The translations under genes and the position numbers were made by a program. From positions 14,019,889 through 14,083,888 of the forward strand of contig NC_061864.1 of NCBI RefSeq assembly GCF_907164915.1: DNA of 64,000 nucleotides, read 5' to 3'. The notes under the pieces are model-generated. The model had not been told where the DNA came from, did no database searches, and saw only the letters and a program-made list of their open reading frames with translations. The first letter of the stretch is position 1; each line of letters opens with the position of its first letter. Positions 23,074-35,379 of the stretch are shown piece by piece. The DNA is from Impatiens glandulifera (taxonomy: Eukaryota > Streptophyta > Magnoliopsida > Ericales > Balsaminaceae).

Positions 23074-24635
23074 CTTTACTTTTCATTTTTCATCTTCTTT
23101 TAACCTTATTTCAATTTCTATTTTTAACATTCTTTTTAGTGTTTTTTATAACTACAAGTCTTCCATAACATAAAAGTTGTTATATTTTTCAACATATTAT
23201 ATTATGCATGTATACTATGCAAGTAAATAATATTTTTATTTGTGTTTTAAAATTTTCGATATTGTTTTTCAACTTTTATAATCTTATACTTATTTATTAA
23301 CTTAATATTTAATCTCTATAGCTTCTTCTTTCATTTTAACAGCAACAAACTTGACATTTTTGTGTTTAATTAAATATTATGTCTATCCTCTGTTTTTTAT
23401 TTGTTTATATTTTGTAATATGGATGAATTTATATTATGTAGTACGGATGAATTTATATTGTGTAGTATGGATGATTAATTATTTATTGTTTTGATATAAA
23501 ATATTTATTAATATTTTTTTGTCAATTAGATTTTGTAGTAACATATTAGTTAAAATATTAAATTTAATTTATAATAGTTTTTTATTATTTTAGTTTAAAC
23601 GTGTTAATTAAAATATAATATATTTTTAATATTTAGTACATTTAAAAAATAATAAATATAATTTTACACTTTAATCGGGTAATGAGGTATCTGTCGGAAA
23701 TCGGGTACCCGACGAATCGGGGATAAGAATATAAATACAGATACATGTCGGGTTGATGTCGAGTATTAAAATGAAAATCGGATTCGAAGATGACTACTCC
23801 ACTGCTCAGCGGGTCCGTTTTCATCCCAAAGAGAGTCAAGTTAATGATATTCATGAATGGTTTGAATTCCTCAAATAAGATTGCTTTTTTATATTAATAA
23901 TCACATGATTTAGAAATTAATACAGTACATACAAGTTAATGATAGTCCGATCAAAATTTTCATCTCGAATAATACTCTTAATTGTGACTGAAATGTTATT
24001 TTCATTTTCGATTGCATCGATGATCATTTTTAGAGTCAATGTTATCATCTTCTTAGTAGTAAAGGAGACAAAATTATAGGATCTAAATTATTTTACATAT
24101 TTTTAATAATAAGTTATTTGATTTAATTTTTTTCATATGAATGTCCTCTTATAATTATCTTCTCATAATTTATACGAATTTCTCACTATTTCCCATATAT
24201 ATATAGATGATTAATAATTATTTGGCAAAATATTTTTTGATTTTGGTTATCAACTCTTAGTTAAAAATAATTTCAATTGTCTTATATTTTATTTTTAATT
24301 TTTTTTTGAAAAAGGTCCATGTATATTAAAAATGATTAAAATTGTTTGAGCACAACTAAAAAAACATGACAGGAAGAGAAAATAAATTAAAATAAAAAAT
24401 AAAAAACAAAAATAATTAAAATAAAAAACGTTACTGAATAAGTTATCGAGCTCGTAAATCCTCGAGAATAACGATTAACTCCCCGACGAACTCTATCGAC
24501 TTTCCGGAATGAATATCAGAAAGCATCATATTAATAGTATACGAATTGGACGATTACAATAAATAAAAATTCGATGATTTCTCTTCTACCAGATAATCCA
24601 CCAAAAAATAATTGGGATAGTAACCAAATTATGTA
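23074..24635. other. AT-rich spacer with a second TCGGGTACCCGA-type remnant, unit A
   Basis: No gene is seen. About 23670-23830 holds GGGTACCCGACGAATCGGGG and ends GCGGGTCCGTTTTCATCC, resembling the right half of another element related to 22320-23065. 24440-24640 is less AT-rich and unassigned. Confidence 0.45.
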
Positions 24636-24643
24636 GTTCTGTC

Positions 24644-25278
24644 TAGGGGTGGGTTGGTACGTTATACCTTAATGTTTTATCCATACCTTATACTTTAACG
24701 AAAATTTCGGTATACAAAAAATTCATACTTGTACGTTACCTTGATTTCGGTATACTTTAATTTCGGTATACAAAAAATTCATACATTACATTACCTTGAT
24801 TCCAGCATACCTTAATTTCGGTATACAAAAAATTCATACATTACATTACATTGATTCCGGTATATCTTAATTTCGGTACAGTATCAATAATATACCTTTA
24901 TACCTAAAAAACATATTAATTTAAAAAAAATAAATCTCATCAGTAAGGTAGAGATGCCATATATTAAATAATAGTTCAGTATAATTAAATTTTGATATTA
25001 CTCAAAAATTATATTTCTATAATTAAATTAATATCAAATTTATTTAATTATTTCTTTATAAATATTATATATATTTTAATTTATAAATACTATTTAGGTA
25101 TTTCGGTATATCTCGATATACCAAAATTTTAAAAAACGCATATTTTTACCGTACCAATAATTTCGATATCGGTACCATACCTTGCCTTTTTCGGTATACC
25201 TTAAAAATCGATATTTTCGATATATTACGGTACGGTATTTTCGATATACCTATAATATCGATAATTTTTTCACCCCTA
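24644..25278. mobile_element. hAT-type MITE, unit A
   Basis: This 635-bp element has termini TAGGGGTG and CACCCCTA and perfect 8-bp target duplications GTTCTGTC. The interior has many copies of TTTCGGTATACC and its inverse. It is non-coding. The same insertion is in unit B, so it predates the duplication. Confidence 0.9.
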
Positions 25279-25286
25279 GTTCTGTC

Positions 25287-26160
25287 ATATTAATCATATT
25301 AATCGCATCAATCAAAACTTTCAATAAATACCCAAATATTCAAGCATCACTCAATGAATCCTAATTTAGGATCACAGAGACTTCAAATATTAGTCAACTA
25401 TTAATAATACAAAAGTAAGTGTTATATTTTATTATTAATTATTTTCTATCTATAACTCTCCAATGAATTAAATCTGAAGTAATTTGTTATAAAAGGTAAT
25501 ATGTGTAATGCATGTAATTTGTTATATATATTAATATAAATATATTATTCAAAACTTTAGACCGCTTTCTTGCTGCAATATGGTGGTGTATAAAATTGTG
25601 GTTAAAATCCTTACTCATAAAACGAAAAGAGTTCTGTAAAATAATGTAAAAAAATAATTAGTTTATATTCATTTTACATGTACCATTTTACATGTACCGA
25701 TAAAATATAAGGACTATTATAATATTTTAATATAATATAAATATCCGATTAAAAGCCAAATAGGCACATCTGAATTTTCACATTTTCAATCTCAATGATC
25801 TTTAATCAAGAAATTTACAAGTTTCCTCATTTAAAACCGATCTTAGCAAAAGTTTATGATGAGGTGAATTGGGATACTATTATATATTGAGGTTCTTATT
25901 GCAACTGATTTCCATTTAATTACATATTTGAGTTTTAATGGTTCACAAGATTGCTATTTTAAAGTGGCTCAAAATAGTGACCATTTATATCTTCTTATCT
26001 ATATGTTTTGACTTTGAAAATTAAAGGTTGCGAGCTAATCATCTAAATTTTGTTCCATGAATGCAGAGAGTTATAGGAAGATATACAAACTACTATCTAC
26101 TACGGATTTCAAGTATTAATTAGACTCCAAATTAATCAAATATAAACTCCAAGAATCAAT
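25287..26160. other. AT-rich spacer, unit A end
   Basis: No gene is seen. It matches 51562-52437 of unit B, including the AGTTATAGGAAGATATAC motif repeated elsewhere in the array. Confidence 0.6.
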
Positions 26161-26162
26161 AT

Positions 26163-26660
26163 CTACTGCGAATTAGGAACAACTAATGGGCTTGACAGGC
26201 CTAGGAAGCACCAACAGTTATTTTTCTGATTCTCAATACCAGCAAACACCAAATCTGAAACAGAAAATGGAACTGATTGATTTTGTGTATCTTCATATTC
26301 AGAAGGTAATGAATGATTTTGTTTGTCAAAAGCAGAAAATGTTTGTTTATCCCATTTTCCCCTTTTTATCAAAAGGAAAGATATGATCGTGAAAGACAAC
26401 ATCTCTCTCGATACAATAATTCTGTCATTGTCAAGATCATATGCTAGTCTCTCTCTCTAGATACAATAATCCCAGACTTCATGAAGTCTGTTAATAAGGT
26501 GAGTGAAACCAAAATCGAAAAGGGTCAGAGCTTAAGAGGCATTTTGGAAGTGCAAGATGTAAGATCTTTTGATTTAGAAAAGGATTACTTATAAATTCTG
26601 AACCTTTATATGTTCTCACAATTTTTACCTTTTTCTCAAATTGAGTTTCTAACTGTTGCA
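26163..26660 (-). pseudogene. Ty1/copia integrase remnant across the A/B junction
   Basis: The minus strand reads LETQFEKKVKIVRTYKGSEF, then FLNQKILHLALPKCLL, then a C-terminal-like segment. An acidic linker-type stretch follows (LPSEYEDTQNQSVPFS) and continues past 26365 toward 26163. The copia homology is continuous across the unit border here and at 52440-52910, whereas it is cut at 6839. This suggests that the true boundary of the duplicated segment is the left edge of unit A. Confidence 0.65.
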
Positions 26661-27628
26661 AAAAAATCAACAAAGAACAACGGTTTACACTTATACACCA
26701 ACCAGACCAACAGATAACACTTTTTTCACTGTTCTAATCCATTATATTCATAGGATTAAGTTTCTAATATATCAATATTGTGAGAACTATTAACTCATTA
26801 TCACCCTTTCGATTAAAATCACCTGCTAAAAGAGTGTTAACTCTTACTATTCTTGTTACAGGAAACCATTAACCTTTACCAGCACCCCAAATCTATACCA
26901 ACCATCATAGAACCACAAAAAATCCAATAATAGTAATATATATTCTTAAACTTAACCAATAAATACATCAATATAGGAATTTATCACTGTGCAAGTCAAG
27001 ATTTATACACAAAAACATTTTTTTTATATATGCAAATTAAAATAATGACATGTCAAGAACTAGTTTTCCAAAAGAAAAAAGTATATTATCCATCTAGATT
27101 TTTTTTTCTTCTTTTTGTTAACAAAGAACCTACCTTGATCTATTTTAAATTCGTGATTGAATTGCTAATAACATTATATGGCAATACATGTGAAAATTTG
27201 GGGCACCTGATCTTCAAATCAACTACAAATGTAGAAGCATCAACAATTCATAAACCTTAAATTTAGTTCTAATCAATAATATTCATAAATTTAACCATTT
27301 ACTGCGGTACTTGTACGCATATATATAAACACATATTATGCAAGAGACAATTGTGATACTTGTATACCTATATAAAATTTCTGCAGTAATTGATAATATC
27401 TTGTAAACTTTGTTTATTTTATTTCTATGTTATGCTTAGCATTTGTTTTCAATTATGGACACCCTTCAAGAAAAAATTGACCTTTTTGCTATGTGAAAAT
27501 CTCTATGTATGGATTTTCAGTAAGGTGCAAATTAATGTTTGCCTTATAACTTGGTTAAATTCCAGCAAGGATAAAAAGACTAAATAGATACTTAAACTAT
27601 TGAAAAAAGATCAAGAAAAATACATTAC
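26661..27628. repeat. Array-block DNA, unit B left part
   Basis: Matches 7141-8104 and 52910-53874. No gene is supported. Confidence 0.6.
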
Positions 27629-27742
27629 CATGTCCCTCCAAGCTCATTCCTCCTCCCACTCTCGGGTCTACTCGAAAACTCTCCAAGACTTTCAAGCAGT
27701 TTCCAAACATTCCATTCATGTTTGGTGACTGATACTCGTTTT
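27629..27742 (-). pseudogene. 114-nt exon-like module, unit B
   Basis: It has the same acceptor (GGGTACAG) and donor (ACATG|GTAATG) as 8105-8218, with a few substitutions. Family unknown. Confidence 0.45.
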
Positions 27743-28456
27743 CTGTACCCTTTCTGTACCCACATATCTGATCATGATTAAATTGGTTTTCTCTATAAGT
27801 TTATAGATAACAATGTTAGACAAATCAAACAAAAAATACTCATCCCTCAATAAAGACAAGAAAATACATGTGTTTTTAATAATGAAAGAAGCTAGAAAAT
27901 TGAAGGAAAATGTGATAATTAAATTAGGGACGACCAAAGAGGCCTTGATCGGGACTAACTCTAATCCAATATATCCATACGATTAAGATTCTAACATATT
28001 GATGTGGAAATTCATAACACCCTTCCTAATAAAACTTATATTAAATGTCACCATACAATTTTCAGACAGTTAATTATAAGGAATTCATCCACCTCTTCTT
28101 TCTGATGATTCTCAATACAAATATACCAGCAAATACCAAATCCATATCCAAATTCGTAAAACATGTGCATACAACAAATAATAAATCATTTCTTGCAGAG
28201 ATGAACAATGTTAAAAGATTTATAAGCAGATGCAGAATCCAAACACGCGAGCATGGACAGAGCACCGGTGTTTCCATCATTATTATATATTCTCATATTA
28301 AAATAAAACCAGTAAAGGGCACCATATGAACTCTTAGGGTTTTTCTAATTAATTTATGTTCTCTCTACCTTAACATACCTTGAGTGTTGCACTTAGCTTA
28401 TGATAATATGTGGAGTTAATGACTAGCATATGTAACAACATTTATGTTATACATAT

Positions 28457-28488
28457 AACACTAGTTAGTAGTCTAGTAGCAGAATGGT
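28457..28488 (+). pseudogene. tRNA-Gly 5'-half remnant, unit B
   Basis: AACACTAGTTAGTAGTCTAG followed by TAGCAGAATGG is like 8907-8930 with a 4-base expansion shared with unit C but not unit A. Confidence 0.6.
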
Positions 28489-28675
28489 CAATGGGTTTGA
28501 AATTTTGTGAGATCTTGATCTCAAAATATGACACATATAACGTGTAAGTTTTTTTAAAAAGAGTTTAATTTTGGAGAAACTAGCATTATTTTTTTAACTA
28601 GAATCATTTGGTCTAAAATTTAACATACAAGGAATTGAAGAGAAATAAAGAAATGAGGAGATATGGAACCTTCAA

Positions 28676-28795
28676 GAAGAAGGCCCCATAGAGACTATAT
28701 GACTTTTCATCCATATATTTAGTCTTTCTTCCTTCTCCATCTACAGAAGCTGAAAAATCTTCCAGAATATGAAAATATTTCTTCCAATGTGACAA
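28676..28795 (-). pseudogene. Exon-like module ending ...GAFFLK, unit B
   Basis: This is an open minus-strand frame with YFHILEDFSASVDGEGRKTK and a donor-like TTGAAG|GTTCC, the same as in units A and C. Conservation of the open frame is notable in otherwise drifting DNA, though the units may simply be young. Confidence 0.4.
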
Positions 28796-29734
28796 TTGAT
28801 CCGAAACGTGGGCATTTTAATGCTACTCATTTAAAATATAATCCTCCTTTTATGATTTTGCAGATACAAATTATATTATTATTAATACAAGGATCAATAA
28901 TTCTTATGAGCCTCTTAATTTGAAGCATGCCAGCTTGAATAATGAATGAGCTCAAGCAATCAACCCAGAATTATTATCTCTTAAAACAAAATAATACATG
29001 GGGACTCACTGAATTACTCAAATGTTGCAGGAGTAAATTTATGAAGATTAAATCATTTCTTGAAGATATGAACAATGTTAAAAGATCCTGAAAAATATAT
29101 TCTTTGAAGCTAAATCTAATTCCATGGCTTTTGTTTACGGTCTGATTTGAACTTGTGTACCAGTTTATTTGAAAGAAGGAGATAGAATGGAAAACAAATT
29201 TCATCTTGACCACATAGTCTGTGTTTTTAAAATGACAATTTATCTTGTCTGTTTACAAATGTATGATTGTTGTACCAAATTACAAGAAAAAATGACCTTT
29301 TTCCTATGTGAAAATCTCTATGTATGAATTTTCAGTAAGGTCAAATTGATGTTTGCCTTATAACTTGGTTAAATTCCAGCAAGGATAAAAACACCAAATA
29401 GATACATAAATTATTGAAAATACCTTACCATGTCCCTCCAAGCTTCTTCCTCCTCCCATTCTCGGGTCTACTTGAAAACTCTCCAAGACTTCAAACAGTT
29501 TCCAAACATTCCATTCATGTTTGGTGACTGGTACTCGTTTTCTGTGCCCTGATCATGATAAAACTGGTTTTATAAGTTTATACATAACAATGTTACCCAC
29601 ATCAAACAAAAATGACCCATCACTCAATAAAGACAAGAAAATACATGTGTTTTTAATAATGAAAGAAGCTAGAAAGTAGTCCAATTAGGAACAGCCAAAG
29701 AGGACTTGATCGGGGTTAACTCTAATCCAATATA

Positions 29735-30033
29735 TGTTGGAATTAAATGGTTTAATTAATAAATTAAAGTTTAATAATTGGAATAACTACCCACTAACTA
29801 GTAACTACCATTAAGGTCTCTTTGATGGAAAGAGAGGGATTATAAATATAGTGTTAAGGTCCCTAAGGCCATTATCTCATCTAAGAAAAACACCATCGAT
29901 AAGAGATAAATCGGTTTTAGAAGATCGAAACTTTAAAGTATCAAGAAGAATGGCTGGAGGTAAGTTTAAATTATTTTTCCGCATTAGATCTAAATAAAAG
30001 AGTTGTTAGATCATTAAGTATATAAATTCTACA
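29735..30033 (+). repeat. 5' LTR of the unit B copia
   Basis: The LTR runs from TGTTGGAATT to AATTCTACA. It contains ATGGCTGGAG|GTAAGT at 29950-29965, a start codon followed by a strong splice donor. TATAAATATA near 29850 could be the promoter TATA element. Confidence 0.97.
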
Positions 30034-30592
30034 TTTGGTATCAGAGCCTTAAAAACTTCTGCCTTCTTTGTTAATGAAACTTATTTATAATATTTCTGCA
30101 CTAATTCAAGAAAGTTTCGTTCATTTAATTATTATGGTTGATTCACGTTATTTATAATTTGAGTATATTTTATAAATGTTATTGTGAATTAAAATGTCAA
30201 ATGATTCGATTGATTTAGCTAATTAAAGAATAGCCACAACATCTTTAGTTAGGCTGAAAAATAATTGTTTGGAATCATATTAACATTATTGTAATTAATT
30301 TCATTAATATAATAGATTTTATCCCACAGGAATTTCTATTATTTGTATGTGATTAATTGGGATGAAATATCATGTTATATATTTTTTTAATTACCCACAG
30401 GAGTTAAGAAAATGAATGATTTGATAGTTTTATCATAAGGTTATGAATGTATCTGACTGAATTGAATCTTTAGCCCACAGGCAAGTTTTATGTCATTAGA
30501 TATATTTTAATTTAAGCATGATTTACATTGGTAAACATGATTTTGTTTATTTGCCTCAACTTATTTTAAACATGTATAATTGAATTTTACAG
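29960..30592 (+). other. Putative leader intron of the unit B copia
   Basis: A donor GTAAGT in the 5' LTR and an acceptor TTTTACAG just before the gag frame define a 633-nt intron. Removing it would join the LTR start codon (29950) in frame to the gag frame two bases before its own ATG at 30595, adding four codons. Unspliced RNA would be the genome. This is inferred from signals and frame only. Confidence 0.45.
30036..30048 (+). other. Primer-binding site of the unit B copia
   Basis: TGGTATCAGAGCC begins two bases after the LTR, a perfect initiator tRNA-Met primer match. Confidence 0.93.
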
Positions 30593-30594
30593 TT

Positions 30595-31917
30595 ATGATA
30601 CCTGGTACTGTTACTGATATCAAGTGTGAGATTCCCGAACTTGTGGGTGATAATTATAAGATCTGGAAAGAAAGGATTTTGCTTCATTTGGGATGTTTAG
30701 ACATTGATGATGCTATAAGGAAAGATGAGCCAATCATTGATGATGAGAGTACTACGGATGATTTACTTCTTCATGAACGATGGGATCGATCTAATCGTCT
30801 CAGTATGATGTTCATAAAGACTAAAATATCTGAGAGTATTCGTGGCTCAATTGAAGAGCATAAAAATGTCAAAGCATTACTGAAAGGAGTTGATGAACAG
30901 TTTGCAACTTCTGATAAAGCTCTTGCCAGTACTCTTATAATCAAGTTCACAACCACGAGGCTCACTACTATGAGGGGTGTGCGTGAGCATATCATGAAGC
31001 TACGGGACATTGCGGCTCAACTAAAAAGACTTGAGGTTGATATGTCAGAGTCTTTCCTGGTGCACTACATACTAGCGACCCTTCCATCTGCGTACGGAGC
31101 CTTTAAAGTCTCCTACAACACACATAAGGAGAAATGGTCAATTAATGAACTTATGACCATGTGTGTTCAGGAAGAGAATAGGTTGTCAATGGATTTGGGT
31201 GAGAGTGCATTTACAGTTACACATGGAAAAGACCAGAAATCTCATAAGCCAAAAGGGAAAGGAAAATTATCGGCAACCGGAGGGATTAAGAAAGACCCAA
31301 AGGATATAAGGTGTTTCTTTTGTAATAAGAGAGGACACGTTAAAAATGATTGCCTAAAGTATCCGATATGGCTTGAGAAGAAAGGTAATTTAATCTCTTT
31401 TGTCTGTTATGAATCTAATATGGTTGATATTAATTATAACACATGGTGGATTGATTCTGGTTCTACAATCCATGTTTCTAATACCTTACAGGGTATGCGA
31501 AACCTAAGGAAGCCAACACCAAATGAAGAACGCATCTATTCCGGAAATGGGATGCAATCACGTGTGGAGGCTGTTGGGACATGTTATTTAATTTTAAGTA
31601 GTGGTTTTAATTTGTGTTTAGAAAAGACCTTTTATGTTCCTAACTTTACTAGGAATTTAATTTCTATTTCAAAGCTTGTACCTTTGGGATACTCTTTCAA
31701 CTTTTATGGAATGTCGTTTGCTTTATTCTATAAATCTAGTAATGTTGGAAATGGTACACTGTTGAATGGTCTTTTTTCTATTAATTTACAAAATGGCGCT
31801 GCTTATAATACTTTACATGATCAATCTGGTGTAAAACGTTGTGTTATAAATGAAGATTCCTCTACTTTATGGCACCGTAGATTGGGACACATTTCTATTG
31901 ATAGAATTAAAAATTAG
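30595..31917 (+). pseudogene. Gag-protease-GAG_pre-integrase part of the copia polyprotein
   Basis: The frame has a UBN2/retrotransposon gag domain (IPELVGDNYKIWKERILLHL, ALLKGVDEQF, LRDIAAQLKRLEV, LPSAYGAFKVSYN). A CCHC knuckle CFFCNKRGHVKNDC lies at about residue 238. The aspartic protease active site WWIDSGSTIHVS is at about 283, followed by GMQSRVEAVGTC and ISISKLVPLGY. GAG_pre-integrase motifs LWHRRLGHIS come just before the stop. The end is a frameshift near 31913 rather than the natural end: integrase motifs continue in another frame. The first ATG of the open frame is at 30595, but translation may start in the LTR through splicing. Confidence 0.93.
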
Positions 31918-34658
31918 TAAAAGATGGAGTACTTAGTACTTTAGATTTTACTGATTTTAATACATGTGTGGACTGCATTAAGGGAAAGCAGACCAATAAA
32001 TCCAAGAAAGGTGCTACAAGGAGTACAACCATTTTAAAAATTATCCATTCAGATATTTGTTGTCCTGATATGGATATGGTTAGTCCGAAATAGTTCATCT
32101 CTTTCATTGATGATTACTCACGATATATGTATATCTACTTTCTTCATTCTAAAGATGAAGCTTTAGACGCCTTTAAAGTATTCAAGGCGGAAGTAGAAAA
32201 ACAATGCGATAAGCAAATTAAGATTGTGAGAACAGACAGAGGTGGAGAATATTATGGTAGATACACTGAGAAGGGACAAGTGGCTGGTCCATTTGCTAAG
32301 TTTCTTCAAGAACATGGTATTGTGCCCCAATATACTATGCCTGGTTCTCCGGACCAAAATGGGGTTGCAGAAAGAAGAAACCGGACTTTGATAGACATGG
32401 TACGGAGTATGATGAGTAACTCCAATTTTCCAAAGTCATTATGGATTGATGCTCTAAAAACGGCTGTGTATATATTAAACCGAGTTCCAACCAAGGCTGT
32501 CCCAAAAACACCATTTGAATTATGGAAAGGTTGGAAACCGAGTTTGCAACATATACGCGTTTGGGGATGTCCGTGTGAAGTAAGAGTTTATAATCCGAAA
32601 GAAAAGAAACTAGACCCAAGGACTATTAGTGGATATTTTATTGGATATGCCGAAAGATCTAAGGGTTATAGATTCTATTGTCCTACTCACAGCACTAGAA
32701 TTGTGGAATCGAGAAATGCAAAATTTCTTGAGAATGACTTGATTAGTGGGAGCGACCGATCCTGGAACACCGTTCCAGATAAAGATCATTATGATGTGCA
32801 ACCATCATGCCCAAGTGATAGATTGATTGTTGTTAACAATAACCCTCCAGTACAATCGGTTATTGTAAGAACAATTACTGAAAATCCACAAGTTGTTGAA
32901 AATGAACCAGTAGATCAAATTTCTCAAGAGTTACCTGAGAGAGTTATGCAACCAGTTGATCAACAAGTTTTACAAAATAATGTTGATCCAACATTAAGAA
33001 GATCTACTAGAATAAAGAGATCAACAATATCTGATGATTATATTGTGTATCTACAAGAATCGAATTTTAATGTCGGAGCCGAAAATGATCCTGAAACATT
33101 TTCACAAGCTATAAGTTGTGCAGAATCAAAATTCTGGCATGACGCCATGAAGGATGAGATGGATTTTATGACTGTCAATGAAGTCTGGGATCTTGTCGCG
33201 TTGCCTGATGGTGTAAAAGCCATTGGATGTAGATGGGTCTTCAAAACAAAGAAAGACTCAATGGGCAACATTGAAAGATATAAAGCAAGACTTGTTGCTA
33301 AGGGATTCACTCAAAGGGAAGGAATTGACTACAAGGATACATTTTCTCCTGTATCAAAGAAAGATTCACTTCGCATAATCATGGCATTAGTTGCATATTT
33401 TGATTTAGAATTGCAACAAATGGATGTGAAAACGGCTTTTCTCAATGGAGAACTAGAGGAAGAGATATACATGAAACAACCTGAAGGATTTTCCTCTAGT
33501 AATGGTGAGCATTTAGTATGCAAGCTTAAGAAATCCATATACGGATTGAAACAAGCTTCCCGTCAATGGTATTTGAAATTCCATGATGTTGTCTCTTCGT
33601 TTGGTTTTGTAGAGAATGTTATGGATCATTGTATATACCAAAAGGTCAGTGGGAGCAAGTTTTGTTTCCTTGTTCTATATGTGGATGATATTCTACTTGC
33701 TGCAAATGACAAGGGTTTGTTATATGAGGTGAAACAATTTCTCTCTAAGAACTTTGATATGAAGGATATGGGTGATGCGTCTTATGTCATTGGCATTAAG
33801 ATACATAGAGACAGAAAAAGAAGAGTTTTGGGTCTGTCTCAGGAAACCTATATCAATAAGCTTTTAGAAAGATTTCGGATGAAAGATTGTTCACCAAGTA
33901 TAGCTCCCGTTGTTAAGGGTGATAAATTTTGTTTGAACCAATCCCCAAGGAATGATCTCGAAAGAGAACAAATGAAAAACATTCCATATGCTTCTGCTGT
34001 TGGAAGCCTGATTTATGCTCAAGTTTGTACAAAACCTGACATTGCATTTATTGTTGGGGTATTGGGAAGATATCAAAGTAATCCAGGTTTAGACCACTGG
34101 AAAGCTGCAAAGAAAGTGATGAGATACCTTCAAAGAACGAAGGATTACATGCTTACATTTAGACGGACTGATACTCTAGAAGTGGTAGGCTACTCCGATG
34201 CAGATTTTGCTGGATGTATTGATTCACGAAAATCAACATCTGGTTATGTTTTTATGCTTGCTGGTGGAGCTGTATCTTGGAGGAGTGCAAAGCAGAGATT
34301 GATTGCAACCTCGACTATGGAAGCCGAATTTGTATCGTGTTTTGAGGCTACTTCGCATGGTGTATGGATGAAGAGTTTTATTGATGGGCTTAGAATTATG
34401 GATTCTATCTCTAGGCCATTGCAATTGTTTTGTGACAACTCAGCTGCAATCTTTATGGCTAAGAATAATAAGAGTGGTAGTCGAAGTAAACACATCGACA
34501 TTGAATACTTAGCCATTAGAGAACGTGTTAAGGAAAAGAAAGTGGTCATTGAACACATTAGCACTAAGTTGATGATGGCTGATCCTTTGACTAAAGGCAT
34601 GCCACCAAAGAATTTCAAGGATCATGTAGAACGAATGGGACTTAGTTCTGTTTTATGA
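31918..34658 (+). pseudogene. Integrase-RT-RNase H part of the copia polyprotein
   Basis: The integrase zinc-finger cysteines and first catalytic Asp (IHSDICC) lie between the frameshift and a TAG nonsense codon at 32091-32093. From there the frame is open to 34658. Counted from the internal Met at 32127, the second integrase Asp ([11 protein letters not shown]) is at about 36 and the Glu (NGVAERRNR) at about 80. RT runs from about 366 ([30 protein letters not shown]) with the catalytic [12 protein letters not shown] at about 517. RNase H has YSDADFAGC at about 688, STMEAEF and LFCDNSAAI. The end, [20 protein letters not shown], is typical for copia. All catalytic residues are present despite the two breaks, consistent with recent decay or mobilisation in trans. 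Confidence 0.93.
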
Positions 34659-34927
34659 TTTTATTTATTGTAAGAACAATGTTTTAAGTGAAACTCTAAT
34701 AAGTAATGATTTCTCATATTTGATTTACGTTATGCGCATATTGATCGTTTTTGAGAAATAATAAAGTTCGGACCTAGAATAAACATATGGTTTATTCATT
34801 GAGTTTTATGGGTTGTTATTGAGAAATGTGATGCATTGTGATACATAGAAGATGATTCTCAATTTTAGAGGATTTATCGCTATGATTCATGTATCAAATT
34901 TCTTATTGTGATATGATTTTATTTATT
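34659..34927 (+). other. Copia 3' untranslated region
   Basis: The 270 bases between the pol stop and the PPT have no coding frame. Confidence 0.7.
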
Positions 34928-34943
34928 AAACCAAGTGGGAGAA
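34928..34943 (+). other. Polypurine tract of the unit B copia
   Basis: AAACCAAGTGGGAGAA sits directly before the 3' LTR, the usual copia PPT form. Confidence 0.9.
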
Positions 34944-35243
34944 TGTTGGAATTAAATGGTTTAATTAATAAATTAAAGTTTAATAATTGGAATAACTACC
35001 CACTAACTAGTAACTACCCATTAAGGTCTCTTTGATGGAAAGAGAGGGATTATAAATATAGTGTTAAGGTCCCTAAGGCCATTATCTCATCTAAGAAAAA
35101 CACCATCGATAAGAGATAAATCGGTTTTAGAAGATCGAAACTTTAAAGTATCAAGAAGAATGGCTGGAGGTAAGTTTAAATTATTTTTCCGCATTAGATC
35201 TAAATAAAAGAGTTGTTAGATCATTAAGTATATAAATTCTACA
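34944..35243 (+). repeat. 3' LTR of the unit B copia
   Basis: 300 bp, identical to the 5' LTR apart from one extra C (ACTACCCATT for ACTACCATT). Confidence 0.97.
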
Positions 35244-35364
35244 ATATATCCATAAGATTAAGATTCTAACATATTAATGTGGAAATTCATAACACCCTTC
35301 CTAATAAAACCTATATTAAATGTCACCATAAAAATTCAACTAATACTTTGTAGGAAGTCTTATA

Positions 35365-35379
35365 GCACTAGTGGTCTAT
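35365..35379 (+). pseudogene. tRNA-Gly 5'-end remnant, unit B
   Basis: GCACTAGTGGTCTAT, the same as 10293-10307. Confidence 0.6.

Larger units (their letters stand above)
6839..26364. repeat. Tandem segmental duplication, unit A (19.5 kb)
   Basis: This is the first of three head-to-tail units that are near-identical over long stretches. All share the start TTTATCAAAAGGAAAGATAT. Unit A alone carries a hAT insertion (17875-19308). It lacks about 1.9 kb found in units B and C (B 38485-40412), with the junction at about 13344 in a short shared ACAATAT-like sequence. It also lacks the copia insertion of unit B. Confidence 0.9.
29735..35243 (+). mobile_element. Ty1/copia LTR retrotransposon, recent insertion in unit B
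   Basis: This complete 5509-bp element has LTRs of 299 and 300 bp that differ by a single-base indel. It is flanked by 5-bp duplications ATATA (29730-29734 and 35244-35248). PBS, gag, protease, integrase, RT, RNase H and PPT appear in copia order. Units A (near 10170) and C (near 56570) have the uninterrupted target CCAATATATCCATAAG. The coding region is broken by one frameshift and one nonsense codon. Confidence 0.98.
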
